A program made the position numbers and the translations under genes. A stretch of 64,000 nt of DNA from Gammaproteobacteria bacterium 39-13. GTDB lineage: Bacteria; Pseudomonadota; Gammaproteobacteria; Berkiellales; Berkiellaceae. Below, in pieces: positions 27,265 to 36,211 of the stretch. The first letter of the stretch is position 1; the number at the start of each line of letters is the position of its first letter. The notes under the pieces were generated by a model. It was given only the letters and a program-made list of their open reading frames with translations. It ran no database searches and was not told the origin of the DNA. Location of the stretch: contig MKTN01000012.1 in the NCBI GenBank assembly GCA_001898235.1, positions 62,076 through 126,075 on the forward strand. The letters run 5' to 3'.

Positions 27265-28647
27265 TTATTCAGTTAATTTAGGTTCATCCTCATCCTCATT
27301 TTTATTTTCATCCTCATTCGTGAGTGAGATCTTTTTATCTTGAAGATAAGGTTTAGATTTAAAATGATCAAAAATGAGTTCATGTCTATCATCTTGTCTT
27401 CTTTCTTTAGAAAAAGAAACAGAACCTGAATGGTGTTCTTTGTTGAAGTTTGCTTCATCTTTTTCTTTGATTTCTTCATGTTTTTTTTCTTCAGATTTTT
27501 CATTCGCTTCTTCCGCTTCTGAGCCTTCCTCTTTTTCGGGCTCTTCCTCTTCCTCGGCTTCTTCCTCTTCTTCAAGTTCTTCCTCTTCTTCAGGTTCTTC
27601 CTCTTCCTCGGGTTCTTCCTCTTCTTCAGGTTCTTCCTCTTCCTCGGGTTCTTCCTCTTCTTCGGGTTCTTCCTCTTCTTCAGGTTCTTCTTCTTCCTCG
27701 GGTTCTTCCTCTTCTTCAGGTTCTTCCTCTTCTTCAGATTCTTCCTCTTCCTCGGATTCTTCCTCTTCCTCGGGTTCTTCCTCTTCTTCAGGTTCTTCTT
27801 CTTCCTCGGATTCTTCCTCTTCCTCGTGTTCTTCCTCTTCTTCAGATTCTTCCTCTTCCTCGTGTTCTTCCTCTTCCTCGAATTCTTCCTCTTCCTCGTG
27901 TTCTTCCTCTTCTTCAGGTTCTTCCTCTTCCTCGAATTCTTCCTCTTCGGCTTCTTCTTCCTCGGGTTCTTCCTTTTCCTCAAGTTCCTCCTCTTCTTCT
28001 GGCTCTTCTTCCTCAGTTTCTTGCTCTTTTTCAATTTTTTCCTTTTCTTCGGCTTCTTCGGCCTCTTCTTCCTCCTCTTCACCTTCTTCCCAGATGGCAT
28101 GGCTTAATAATGTAAAAGCGGTGCTATACGCATGGGTAAATTGGTGTTCAGCAGTTGATAAGCGTTGTAATGGTTTTTCGGGCTTGATCAAAATAGCATT
28201 CAAATGATGAACGCCATGTTGTGCCAGTTCATGAGCTGTATGGAGGAGTTCATTTTTTGGAAATTGTATTTGCATTTTTTTGATATTACGGTTCAGTCGA
28301 GCTAATTTTGAAATCAGTTTATGAAGAATTGTATTAACTTGGTTTGTTGCTTCAGTTTCTGAAAAATGTGTGGGCAGCTCGAATGATAAAGCAATCTCTA
28401 TTCCTTTATCTCTTGCTAAGGTTAAAAAGGTGATATACCTTTTCAAAAAAATCTCTTTGTCTATATCGCTTGTGGTTTCTCCTTTGAGCGTCATGCTTTT
28501 TATTTCTTTAAAATGTTCTTTTAGCTCGTGTGTTAATTGGATCCAAAAATTTTGTGGATCTTCATTTTTCTTTAAGGAGCGGGTGAGCGTAGAGTTGATA
28601 AATTCAATCTCTACGATGATGAGCTCAAACGCGCTATTTGTTTCCAT
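27265..28647 (-). CDS. Helical protein with long poly-acidic repeat tract
   Basis: 460 residues. Residues 1-185 look like a folded helical domain (LKEHFKEIKSM, LHTAHELAQHGVHHLNAILI) with no recognised family. Residues about 187-405 are almost pure Glu, organised as six-residue units of one Pro, His, Ser, Leu or Phe plus five acids. The last 55 residues are charged and hydrophilic. The bias of the acidic region is so strong that other reading frames stay open as Ser-rich or Lys/Arg-rich shadows. Long acidic tracts are typical of histone- or nucleosome-binding proteins, so a host-directed role is possible but unproven. No signal peptide is present. Confidence 0.6.
   Translation of the reverse strand: METNSAFELIIVEIEFINSTLTRSLKKNEDPQNFWIQLTHELKEHFKEIKSMTLKGETTSDIDKEIFLKRYITFLTLARDKGIEIALSFELPTHFSETEATNQVNTILHKLISKLARLNRNIKKMQIQFPKNELLHTAHELAQHGVHHLNAILIKPEKPLQRLSTAEHQFTHAYSTAFTLLSHAIWEEGEEEEEEAEEAEEKEKIEKEQETEEEEPEEEEELEEKEEPEEEEAEEEEFEEEEEPEEEEEHEEEEEFEEEEEHEEEEESEEEEEHEEEEESEEEEEPEEEEEPEEEEESEEEEESEEEEEPEEEEEPEEEEEPEEEEEPEEEEEPEEEEEPEEEEEPEEEEEPEEEEELEEEEEAEEEEEPEKEEGSEAEEANEKSEEKKHEEIKEKDEANFNKEHHSGSVSFSKERRQDDRHELIFDHFKSKPYLQDKKISLTNEDENKNEDEDEPKLTE
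27530..28090. repeat. 18-bp coding tandem repeats (poly-Glu tract)
   Basis: Degenerate tandem units of 18 bases read on the plus strand as GGTTCTTCCTCTTCTTCA and variants, about thirty in all. They encode the acidic repeat of the gene on the minus strand. Several adjacent units are identical, so slippage-driven length change is likely. Confidence 0.8.
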
Positions 28648-28917
28648 CTCAATTCCATCTTATAACATTAGTAATAAGACAGCGCTTCAAGGAGCAAAGT
28701 TCCAGAGCAAAATGGGATAAATTTAATTAAAACAAGAAGATAGATGTATTAAAGATGAAACCATACGATGCAGATACACAGATCCGTAGAATAAATGGAG
28801 CCAAAGTACAATTAGAATTTTTACACATGACGAGGAGAGAAACGTAAGAGGTAACAAATTAAGCGTCATCGCGCCTTTACTATAGCAAAGGCGCGAGATT
28901 TAGTTGAAAAGCAAAGA

Positions 28918-30705
28918 TCAGGCTTTCGCTTTTTCTTTAGGCATTTCGACACGGATATGCAGTTCCTTTAATTGTCTTTCCATAACTTCTGAAGGAGCTT
29001 GCATCAACATATCTTGAGCTTGTTGATTCATAGGGAAGGCAACTACTTCGCGAATATTAGGCTCATTCGCTAATAGCATTACAATCCGATCGATACCTGG
29101 TGCGCAACCACCGTGAGGAGGCGCCCCGTATTTAAAGGCATTCAGCATGCCGCCGAATTTTTCTTCAACGACTTCTGCACCGTACCCTGCGATTTCAAAA
29201 GCTTTATACATTACTTCGGGTAAATGGTTACGTATAGCGCCGCTGGACAGCTCGATGCCATTGCAAACGATATCGTATTGGTACGCTTTAATGGTTAAAG
29301 GATCTTGATTCAAGAGCGCTTCTAACCCGCCTTGAGGCATGGAGAAGGGGTTGTGTGAAAAATCTACCTTCTTCAGATCTTCGTTGTATTCGAACATGGG
29401 GAAATCGACTACCCAACAGAATTCAAAGCGGTTCTTATCGATAAGACCTAGTTCTTCACCAATACGCGTACGAGCAAGACCAGACAACTTTTCAGCGGTT
29501 GCTTTTGGTGCGCAGACAAAGAAGAGTGCATCGCCGTCTTTACAGCCGGTTTGTGCTTTGAGTTGTTGCAATCTATCGGCGTCTAAGAATTTAGCAATAG
29601 GCCCTTTGGCTTGTTCAGGCGCAAAAATAATATATCCCAAGCCTGGGGCTCCTTGGCTTACTGCCCAATCATTTAGCTTTTCAAAGAAGCTGCGTGGTTG
29701 GCTGGAAGCATTAGGAGCAGGAATAGCACGAACGTGAGAGCCCTTTGTAATTGCTTTAGCAAAAGCATTGAATTCTGATCCATCGAAAATCGCTGTGACA
29801 TCAGCCATCCGGATGGGGTTTCTGATATCAGGTTTATCAGAACCAAACCAAACCATAGCATCTTCATAACGAAAACGAGGGAAAGGTAAGGCGCTGATTT
29901 GTCTACCCTTGGCAAATTCAGTAAAGACGCCATGCAATACAGGTTCAATTGCCTGGAAAACATCTTCCTGGGTAACGTAGGACATTTCAAAGTCTAGCTG
30001 ATAAAACTCACCAGGCGATCTGTCTGCACGTGCATCTTCATCGCGAAAGCAGGGTGCTATCTGAAAATATTTATCAAATCCTGACACCATCAATAATTGC
30101 TTAAATTGCTGAGGTGCCTGTGGTAATGCATAAAATTTACCAGGGTGCATTCTGCTTGGCACTAAAAAGTCGCGTGCACCTTCTGGTGAACTAGAGGTAA
30201 GAATAGGAGTTTGGAATTCTAAAAAGTCTTGTTCAATCATTCTTCTGCGTAAAGAAGCAATAATTTGCGACCGTAGCACAATATTGGCGTGCATTTTGTC
30301 GCGTCTTAGATCTAAGAAGCGATAACGTAATCTTGTGTCTTCTGGGAATTCTTGATCGCTATTCACCTGAATGGGTAGCTGATCGGCTTGAGATTCAATA
30401 TGGAAAGAATCTATCACCACTTCAATGCCACCTGTAGGCATTTTTGTGTTGATGGTTTCGGCAGTTCTTTTGACCACGTGCCCTGTAATCGTCACAACGC
30501 TTTCATTGCGAGCAGCTTCCGCTGCTTTGAAGGACGCAGAGGTGGTTTCAATGACGCATTGGGTTACCCCATAATGATCCCTGATATCAATGAAGAGCAA
30601 ATTACCATGATCTCGTTTACGATGGACCCAGCCGGATAAACGTACAATCTGACCTTCTTCGGAGACGGTTAAGGCGCCGCAAGTATGTGTTCGGTAACGA
30701 TGCAT
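28918..30705 (-). CDS. aspS: Aspartyl-tRNA synthetase
   Basis: 595 residues of bacterial-type class II AspRS. The N-terminal OB anticodon-binding domain contains [20 protein letters not shown] (about 21-40). Class II motif 2 is [19 protein letters not shown] (about 216-234), followed by the GAD insertion and motif 3 [13 protein letters not shown] (about 546-558). It charges tRNA-Asp, or tRNA-Asp and tRNA-Asn if non-discriminating. The ATG at 30705 has AGAAGAG upstream. A TTG two codons earlier is less likely. tRNA-Val lies divergently 124 bases away. Confidence 0.95.
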   Translation of the reverse strand: MHRYRTHTCGALTVSEEGQIVRLSGWVHRKRDHGNLLFIDIRDHYGVTQCVIETTSASFKAAEAARNESVVTITGHVVKRTAETINTKMPTGGIEVVIDSFHIESQADQLPIQVNSDQEFPEDTRLRYRFLDLRRDKMHANIVLRSQIIASLRRRMIEQDFLEFQTPILTSSSPEGARDFLVPSRMHPGKFYALPQAPQQFKQLLMVSGFDKYFQIAPCFRDEDARADRSPGEFYQLDFEMSYVTQEDVFQAIEPVLHGVFTEFAKGRQISALPFPRFRYEDAMVWFGSDKPDIRNPIRMADVTAIFDGSEFNAFAKAITKGSHVRAIPAPNASSQPRSFFEKLNDWAVSQGAPGLGYIIFAPEQAKGPIAKFLDADRLQQLKAQTGCKDGDALFFVCAPKATAEKLSGLARTRIGEELGLIDKNRFEFCWVVDFPMFEYNEDLKKVDFSHNPFSMPQGGLEALLNQDPLTIKAYQYDIVCNGIELSSGAIRNHLPEVMYKAFEIAGYGAEVVEEKFGGMLNAFKYGAPPHGGCAPGIDRIVMLLANEPNIREVVAFPMNQQAQDMLMQAPSEVMERQLKELHIRVEMPKEKAKA

Positions 30706-30829
30706 TTTCAAACTCTTCTAACTGAATGTGGGATATAAAGAAGACAGACTTTAACTTATAGAGGCTAGATAGTGAAGAGCGACCTTGCTTTATTGCTAAA
30801 AAAGATGTTATCTTTTTCCCCTCAATTTT

Positions 30830-30904
30830 AGGCGCGTAGCTCAGTGGTAGAGCATCACCTTGACATGGTGGTGGTCGGTGGTTCGATCCCACTCGCGCCT
30901 ACCA
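30830..30904 (+). tRNA. tRNA-Val (anticodon GAC)
   Basis: 75 bases with encoded CCA. The acceptor AGGCGCG pairs with CGCGCCT. The D arm reads GCTCAGTGGTAGAGC, the anticodon loop is TTGACAT, and the T arm has GGTGGTTCGATCCCACT. Confidence 0.96.
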
Positions 30905-31266
30905 AGCGGCTAAAACAACCCATCGCGAGTCAACTCGACTCAATTCTCAAATAAATCCTAAAATTAACTTTCTAACTTATTTCATGTTAATTTATATTTC
31001 AAAGTCTTTGTTTTAAAATTTTCTTAGCAAACTAGCATTATATGTGTCGTAATGTTTATCAAAGGAGCCCATAGAATTTATGGGAGATGCTAAACGACAG
31101 GCAATTTGCTAATGTGATTAGCATAGTGACTTGATAAAGAACGATGTCGGAAATGATATCTAGCTCTCTATGAAAAAGAGTTACTAGCGAATTTGCATTA
31201 CTTCAGATATTTATAGTTCGCAACTAAGTAACATTGAATTTGAAACAAAATTTTCTTTCTTGTTTA
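30905..31266. other. AT-rich intergenic stretch
   Basis: 362 bases between tRNA-Val and the ATP-grasp remnant. I see no gene, only AT-rich sequence and a short GAGT/ACTC hairpin near 30930. Confidence 0.4.
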
Positions 31267-31566
31267 TCAGTGCCCTATCTCGTTAACTTCTAAAAATACA
31301 TATTCATTTTCTGGAATAACAATAAAATCAAAACATCCAAATATACTATTTAGTTTTTTCATTAACAAAATGCATTTAAGCTCAATATCTGTAGGAATGG
31401 TAGTTGTGGGAAGCAAATTTTTTAATGAGGCAATAGTCCTCCAATCAAGCGCTCGCGAATTACCAATTTTAACTGCAATACATTTATCTTTTAAAAAAAT
31501 TATTCTTAGTTCAAATTTTTTTAAGTAGTATTTGGCAGTAGGAGAAAGCCAGTTTGTTTTGTTTGC
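31267..31566 (-). pseudogene. Remnant of an MvdD-type ATP-grasp peptide maturase
   Basis: 100 codons are open with no start codon, bounded by in-frame stops. The translation contains KKFELRIIFLKDKCIAVKI, then ALDWRT, LPTTTIPTDIELKCILL, then a terminal FGCFDFIVIPENEYVFLEVN. This order matches the C-terminal half of ATP-grasp ribosomal-peptide maturases (LRVxxVGDKxFAxxI..DWR..LP..I...L..LM..LGLxFGAIDxIVTPxGxYVFLEVNPNGQW). The frame stops right after the EVN metal ligand (EIGH then TGA), and the N-terminal half is missing. It is read as a decayed RiPP-maturation gene. Confidence 0.6.
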
Positions 31567-31669
31567 TCATTAATTCTTAATCTCAAACCAATGACTTGCA
31601 GGTGTTGTATTACCTACTATATTCTATTGTTCAATTATCTATTCCATACACAATCGATAGGGACATCGT

Positions 31670-32080
31670 ATGACCTCAAAAGCTAGTAAATTTTTTGAAT
31701 TAATTAAAGGAAAAGGCAAGGTATTAACAACAAGTTTCGATCATTCAAAAGAGAAAAGAAAGAGCGAGAAAAAAGGAAAAGAACAATTTGCAATGCCAAA
31801 AGAATTGCAAAACCCACCTGAAGAATTTTTCTGCCCCATTAGTCTTGAAATGATGGAAGATCCCGTGATAACGCCAGCAGGATTTACTTACGAAAGGCAG
31901 GTAGCAGAGGATTGGATCGGAAAGCATCATACAGAGCCAACACTTAGAGATAGTATGAAGATGGAAATCAAAGATCTTACACCAAATAGGGCATTAAAAT
32001 CAGCCATAGATTGGTATAAAGCATTGCAAAAAATGCTTCCTCAAGCTGCTAGAAGTGAGAAAGAACTAAAACTTTTTTAA
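31670..32080 (+). CDS. U-box domain protein, probable ubiquitin-ligase effector
   Basis: 136 residues. After a basic N-terminus (KEKRKSEKKGKE near 25-36), residues about 48-120 form a U-box: PPEEFFCPISLEMMEDPVIT, then PAGFTYERQVAEDWI, then LTPNRALKSAIDWY. This matches the eukaryotic consensus IPdxfxCPIsxelMxDPVxxxsGhTYexxxIxxWl...T..PL....LxPNxaLkxxI closely. U-box proteins recruit E2 enzymes and act as E3 ubiquitin ligases. Bacteria have no ubiquitin, so the target is a host. Legionella LubX is a known precedent. The small size leaves little room for a separate substrate-binding domain. Confidence 0.9.
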   Translation: MTSKASKFFELIKGKGKVLTTSFDHSKEKRKSEKKGKEQFAMPKELQNPPEEFFCPISLEMMEDPVITPAGFTYERQVAEDWIGKHHTEPTLRDSMKMEIKDLTPNRALKSAIDWYKALQKMLPQAARSEKELKLF

Positions 32081-32193
32081 CTTTAATATTGGGAGATCTA
32101 TCATTTAAATAGATGTCCTTTATTCTTGCTATAATGACATGATGGAGCCTGCTTTTTTGGGGCTGGTTCCATGAGAATGGATCAGGACTAAAA

Positions 32194-33165
32194 ATGGAAA
32201 ATCATCTCTCTATTTTCAACTGGGCAACGAATTACCTTAACTTGCAAGGTTATTCTGTATTGTATTCGCCTGAAACAGTGGTGGAAACACCTTGGTCTAG
32301 CGTGTTCCGATTTTCAACCTCGAAAGGGAATGTGTATTTAAAACAAACAGCACCCTCTCTATTCTTAGAGCCAAAGATCATGCAACTATTGACGGAATTG
32401 CATTGTGGTGTACCGATTGTTATCACCATTAATGATGAGCTGCATTGTTTTTTGATGAAAGAGGCGGGCGAGTCGCTGCGTGAATATTTAAAGGCAGACT
32501 TTCAACCGAACCTACTCCATCAAGCAATTAAGCAATTTACCGCTATTCAACGCTCAACAGAAAATCAGATAGAAGTTTTTTTTGCACTTGGTGTCCCAGA
32601 TTGGCGATTAGATAAATTAGCTACATTGTATGAGAACATTATTAATCAGACAGAATTTTTAAAAGCAGATGGCATCACAGATAAAGAGCTAAAAATTTTG
32701 CATGATTTGAGTCCTAAGGTTTTAGAGCAATGCGAATTACTATCTCAATATCAGATCCCCGAAACATTAGTTCAACCTGATTTTAATACTAACAATATTT
32801 TGTTTAATCAAAATACTAAAGACATGACGTTGATTGATTTAGGTGAGATAGCCATCACACATCCATTTTTTTCCTTACATAATTTTCTGCTGCAAGCGAC
32901 CATCCATCATAGTGTAAAAGAGCAAGATAAACTTTATTATCAGCTTCAGGCATCTTGTCTTGAAAATTGGCTAGAGTTAAAGACAAAAGATCATTTATTA
33001 GAAGCATTTGGCTTAATTAAAAAGTTATGGCCTATTTATTCAGCGTTAGCATATTATCGTTTAATGACTAGCGTAGATCTGCCTGCGCTGAACGCTTATT
33101 ATGCTCATCGCCCCAATCGATTTGCTGGGTATTTCAGGCAATATGCTGCTTCTTGTGGGTTTTAG
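32194..33165 (+). CDS. APH-family phosphotransferase-like protein
   Basis: 323 residues of the aminoglycoside phosphotransferase / choline-kinase fold. The N-lobe is VETPWSSVFRFSTSKGNVYLK with the ATP-site lysine near residue 50. The catalytic loop is VQPDFNTNNILF (about 194-205), where the usual HGDxxxxN histidine is Gln while Asp and the second Asn are kept. The Mg motif is LIDLGE (about 214-219). The small-molecule substrate is unknown. A convergent hairpin follows the stop. Confidence 0.78.
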   Translation: MENHLSIFNWATNYLNLQGYSVLYSPETVVETPWSSVFRFSTSKGNVYLKQTAPSLFLEPKIMQLLTELHCGVPIVITINDELHCFLMKEAGESLREYLKADFQPNLLHQAIKQFTAIQRSTENQIEVFFALGVPDWRLDKLATLYENIINQTEFLKADGITDKELKILHDLSPKVLEQCELLSQYQIPETLVQPDFNTNNILFNQNTKDMTLIDLGEIAITHPFFSLHNFLLQATIHHSVKEQDKLYYQLQASCLENWLELKTKDHLLEAFGLIKKLWPIYSALAYYRLMTSVDLPALNAYYAHRPNRFAGYFRQYAASCGF

Positions 33166-33192
33166 AAATGAACCTTTCATTCTTAAGACATA

Positions 33193-33223
33193 GTCCCTCT
33201 GAGTACTTGCACCAAAGAGGGAC
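33193..33223. terminator. Convergent-gene hairpin
   Basis: GTCCCTCT (33193-33200) pairs with AGAGGGAC (33216-33223) between two convergent genes. It could end transcription from either side, although T runs are weak. Confidence 0.4.
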
Positions 33224-33232
33224 ATAATACAC

Positions 33233-33586
33233 TTAAACTTTTTTCACAAATTCTGATTTAAGCATCATGGGCCCAATGCCTTCTATTCTGCAATCAATAT
33301 TGTGATCACCATCTACAAGGCGAATAATTCTTACCTTAGTGCCAATTTTTGCCACTGATGATGAACCTTTTACTTTTAAATCCTTTATTAGCGTAACATG
33401 ATCGCCATCATGCAGCTGATTTCCATTTGCATCTCTTACAATAAAAGTATCGGCTTCTGTAGAAGATGCTCCGCCACTAGGAGCCCATTCATGCCCACAT
33501 TCAGGACAGACATAATGATCTCTATCCTCATAAACATATGCAGATTGACATTTGGGGCAGGGGGGTAATTCTTTGCTATCACTCAT
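33233..33586 (-). CDS. yjdM: YjdM/PhnA-like zinc-ribbon protein
   Basis: 117 residues. The N-terminal zinc ribbon has four cysteines (Cys10, Cys13, Cys27, Cys30, in PPCPKCQS...[10 protein letters not shown]). It is followed by the PhnA-type beta domain: [20 protein letters not shown], then [17 protein letters not shown] and [19 protein letters not shown]. Members were once called alkylphosphonate-uptake PhnA, but their real role is uncertain. Phosphonate genes are not present here. Confidence 0.9.
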   Translation of the reverse strand: MSDSKELPPCPKCQSAYVYEDRDHYVCPECGHEWAPSGGASSTEADTFIVRDANGNQLHDGDHVTLIKDLKVKGSSSVAKIGTKVRIIRLVDGDHNIDCRIEGIGPMMLKSEFVKKV

Positions 33587-33781
33587 TTGATTGCTAATCT
33601 CACAGAATAGTAAGTATGTTTAACAAATAACTATAATACTACCAAATATGCCATGCTGCAATCCAACTTATTTAGAATTCTAATTAACTAGAATAATCTT
33701 ATGGATCAAATTTAATCGACTACTTTTTTTGCATCTTGAACTATATTTATTTCATCACTCCACTATTTTCTACTGATAACC

Positions 33782-34120
33782 ATGAGCCATTTATTCAGAA
33801 ATAGTTTGATCATTGCAGGACTTGTTGCGGGATACTGGGTATATTCTACCTATTGGCAAGACAAGTGGGTTGTCACAGCATTTATTACCGATCTTGATTC
33901 AGGAAAAACAATTCCTGCCACTGATAAGCATGTTCCCACTTACAAGTCTAAAAGAGAATGCGTAGAAAACTTAGGGCACGACATGAACACTTATGGAAAA
34001 AAGGTTGTGTCAGATTGGGAAAATGCCACTTCTGCGAAATATCAGGTTGAATTCAAATGTTCAGTGCAAGCACAACCTGAAGGGTTTCTTGCTAGATTTC
34101 ATTTAAAGACAGAAAGTTAA
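33782..34120 (+). CDS. Small single-pass membrane protein, unrecognised
   Basis: 112 residues. One N-terminal hydrophobic segment (about 8-24, SLIIAGLVAGYWVYS) acts as signal anchor. A periplasmic domain follows with two cysteines (KRECVENLGHDM, FKCSVQ). I recognise no family. A strong intrinsic terminator immediately follows, so the gene is probably expressed as its own unit. The start has no strong ribosome site. Confidence 0.55.
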   Translation: MSHLFRNSLIIAGLVAGYWVYSTYWQDKWVVTAFITDLDSGKTIPATDKHVPTYKSKRECVENLGHDMNTYGKKVVSDWENATSAKYQVEFKCSVQAQPEGFLARFHLKTES

Positions 34121-34133
34121 GATCTCTCCCTCT

Positions 34134-34163
34134 AGCCTTTCCTAAGTAGGAAAGGCTTTTTTT
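34134..34163 (+). terminator. Rho-independent terminator
   Basis: AGCCTTTCC-taagta-GGAAAGGCT forms a perfect 9-base stem followed by seven T, 14 bases after the stop of the preceding gene. Confidence 0.9.
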
Positions 34164-34209
34164 ATTCGATAAATTCTCCCTGCCATTTGAACATGATTAA
34201 AGCCAAAAG

Positions 34210-34753
34210 ACCCTCACCCTAGCCCTCTCCCACAAGTGGGAGAGGGGATAAGAATATGGATCCTTTCCCGTTTGAGGGGATAAGAATATGGATCCTTTCC
34301 TGTTTGGGGGATAAGAATATGGATCCTTTCCTGTTTGGGGGATAAGAATATGGATCCTTTCCTATTTGAGGGGATAAGAATATGGATCCTTTCCTGTTTG
34401 AGGGGATAAGAATATGGATCTTTTCCTGTTTGGGAGATAAGAATATGGATCCTTTCCTGTTTGGGAGATAAGAATATGGATCCTTTCCTGTTTGGGGGAT
34501 AAGAATATGGATCTTTTCCTGTTTGGGAGATAAAAATATGGATCCTTGGGGGGATAAGAATATGGATCCTTTCCTGTTTGAGGGGATAAGAAAGTGGGCC
34601 CTCTCCCATTTTGGAAAGAGGATAAGAATGTGGATCCTCTCCGGTTTGGGAGAGGACAGAAGATAAAATGAGCGGATCTTTTCGTCTGCGCAGCAGACAA
34701 ATTACCCTCTACCGCTTCGCGGGAGAGGTCGCAGCGTAGCTGCGGGTGAGGGG
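34210..34753. repeat. 31-32 bp tandem repeat array bounded by REP-like half-sites
   Basis: About thirteen head-to-tail units carry GATAAGAATATGGATCCTTT followed by CCTGTTTGGGG or CCTGTTTGAGG, from about 34240 to 34660. The middle ten are nearly identical; the last two are diverged (GTGGGCCC and GTGGATCCTCTCC variants). The array is bordered on the left by CCCTCACCCTAGCCCTCTCC with its small hairpin. On the right are GGGAGAGGTCGCAG and GCTGCGGGTGAGGG, inverted parts of a common proteobacterial REP-type palindrome. No unique spacers occur, so it is not a CRISPR. Open frames across it are repeat artefacts. Confidence 0.85.
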
Positions 34754-34755
34754 GG

Positions 34756-35958
34756 CTACTTCTCACGCTGAGAAAAATTCATAATGTCACGATTGCTGAT
34801 GACAAAAAATAAACTAATAATTGCCATCAGAATAAATAGAGCAATAATGATCCCAATATTTCGAAATGATCCTACATAATATAAACCCGCAAGCTGCAAC
34901 CCAATCGACTGAAGAATGAGGCTGCCTGCATATACAAGCCCCGACACTCGCCCTTTTAATTGTGGCATCAAATTTAAGCATATAGGGTAAATAATCGTAG
35001 AAGGGATAATTTGTCCAATAACAAAAAGTAAAAGCGCAATGGTAATAGCGAGAGGCTGTGTGCTATTCACAAAGGCAAGATAAGCGATTAAAAGCAGACT
35101 GAGAGTGAAAATGCCATTAGAAAGATGCAACATTTTTTTGTGATCAAATCTGTGAATCATCAAACCATAGCCTACACTTCCCACTGCGAACGAGAGTGCT
35201 AATGCGCCTTGGTAATAACCAAAATGGGATAGACTGACGCCTAAATCTTGCATATAAAGCAGCGGCGACATACCGACAAAAATCCAATAGGGAACAAATA
35301 AAAAGACGAGATGGACCATCAAAAATATCATCGATTTTGATTGGAATAAAGGCATGTATCCTCGTAAAGAAAGTGTCTCTTTTTGTTCAGGTAGCTCATA
35401 AGTGGGAATAAAAGCTAAAGTCATTAATAAGGTGATTATTCCTAGCAATAAAAGGGTTGTAAAATTACCGCGCCAATGGAAGTAAAGGGTAATATAACTC
35501 CCAATAACAGGTGCGATTGCGACAGAAGCGTTTTTTAACCCATTAAGCATAGCAATGTAATATTGTTGTTTTTTCAAAGAATAAGTGTCAGCGATAATTA
35601 AAAAGCTCAGAATAGCTGGCGAGGCAATACCGATCCCTTGCAAAAAGCGGCCTGAGAGTAGTACCGCATAGAAAGGAGCCCATAAACAAAGAATACTACC
35701 GACGATAAATGTGGTAAGCCCAAGCAAGATGATGGGCTTTCTGCCAAAGCGATCGGCTAAAGCACCGACAAAAAATAGACCTAGGCAGTAACCAAAAAAG
35801 TTGATAGATAATAAGGCTTCAACCCAAAATGGAGTGAGAATAAATTCATTTTTTAGCTCAGGAAAACTTGGCACAAAAAGATCAAATTCCATTCCTACCA
35901 ATAGATCCATCAAAATGATGGTGAATAAGATGATGTTTTTATTAGAAGTGGTCTTCAT
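34756..35958 (-). CDS. MFS transporter, Bcr/CflA-type drug:H+ antiporter
   Basis: 400 residues from the ATG at 35958. A start 35 codons upstream would add a non-membrane tail untypical of the family. Twelve membrane segments are predicted. Helix 1 contains MDLLVGMEFDLFVPSFPEL. The motif A loop GALADRFGRKPIILLGL (about 67-83) and the motif C-like SFLIIADTYSLKKQQ region mark the DHA1/Bcr-CflA branch, proton-driven exporters of drugs or small metabolites. It is divergently arranged with a LuxR-type regulator, which suggests local control. Confidence 0.85.
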   Translation of the reverse strand: MKTTSNKNIILFTIILMDLLVGMEFDLFVPSFPELKNEFILTPFWVEALLSINFFGYCLGLFFVGALADRFGRKPIILLGLTTFIVGSILCLWAPFYAVLLSGRFLQGIGIASPAILSFLIIADTYSLKKQQYYIAMLNGLKNASVAIAPVIGSYITLYFHWRGNFTTLLLLGIITLLMTLAFIPTYELPEQKETLSLRGYMPLFQSKSMIFLMVHLVFLFVPYWIFVGMSPLLYMQDLGVSLSHFGYYQGALALSFAVGSVGYGLMIHRFDHKKMLHLSNGIFTLSLLLIAYLAFVNSTQPLAITIALLLFVIGQIIPSTIIYPICLNLMPQLKGRVSGLVYAGSLILQSIGLQLAGLYYVGSFRNIGIIIALFILMAIISLFFVISNRDIMNFSQREK

Positions 35959-36211
35959 CGTAGGTTTAGCCTGATCCTGACAAATGTTAAATAATGGTAA
36001 TGGTAGAACATAAGATAAACCGTCATACCGCTGATTGCTAATCTCACACAAAAAGATTTTCAAATTTAGTTAGATAGTTGGTTGTTTCGCGAAAGAACCC
36101 TAAAATTGTAATCTAAATCATTGAAAATTTAACCAATGATCGGCGGCAAGTTTCAATTTTTACAGAAAGAATTTAATATTAGCGCTTCTTAATCGTGAGG
36201 TTGAAATTGCG

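Noticed and set aside
27273-28207. Long Ser-rich frame on the plus strand and Lys/Arg-rich frame on the minus strand
   Set aside because: Both are shadows of the Glu-repeat tract: the repeated GAA/GAG codons keep other frames open. Neither has a sensible start, non-repeat domain or ribosome site.
34240-34660. Possible CRISPR array
   Set aside because: The units are contiguous with no unique spacers, and no cas genes are in the window.
34214-34766. Two open frames on the minus strand with repeated SYP-type units
   Set aside because: They are translations of the 31-32 bp tandem array, which has no gene features; the repeats are present for DNA-level reasons.
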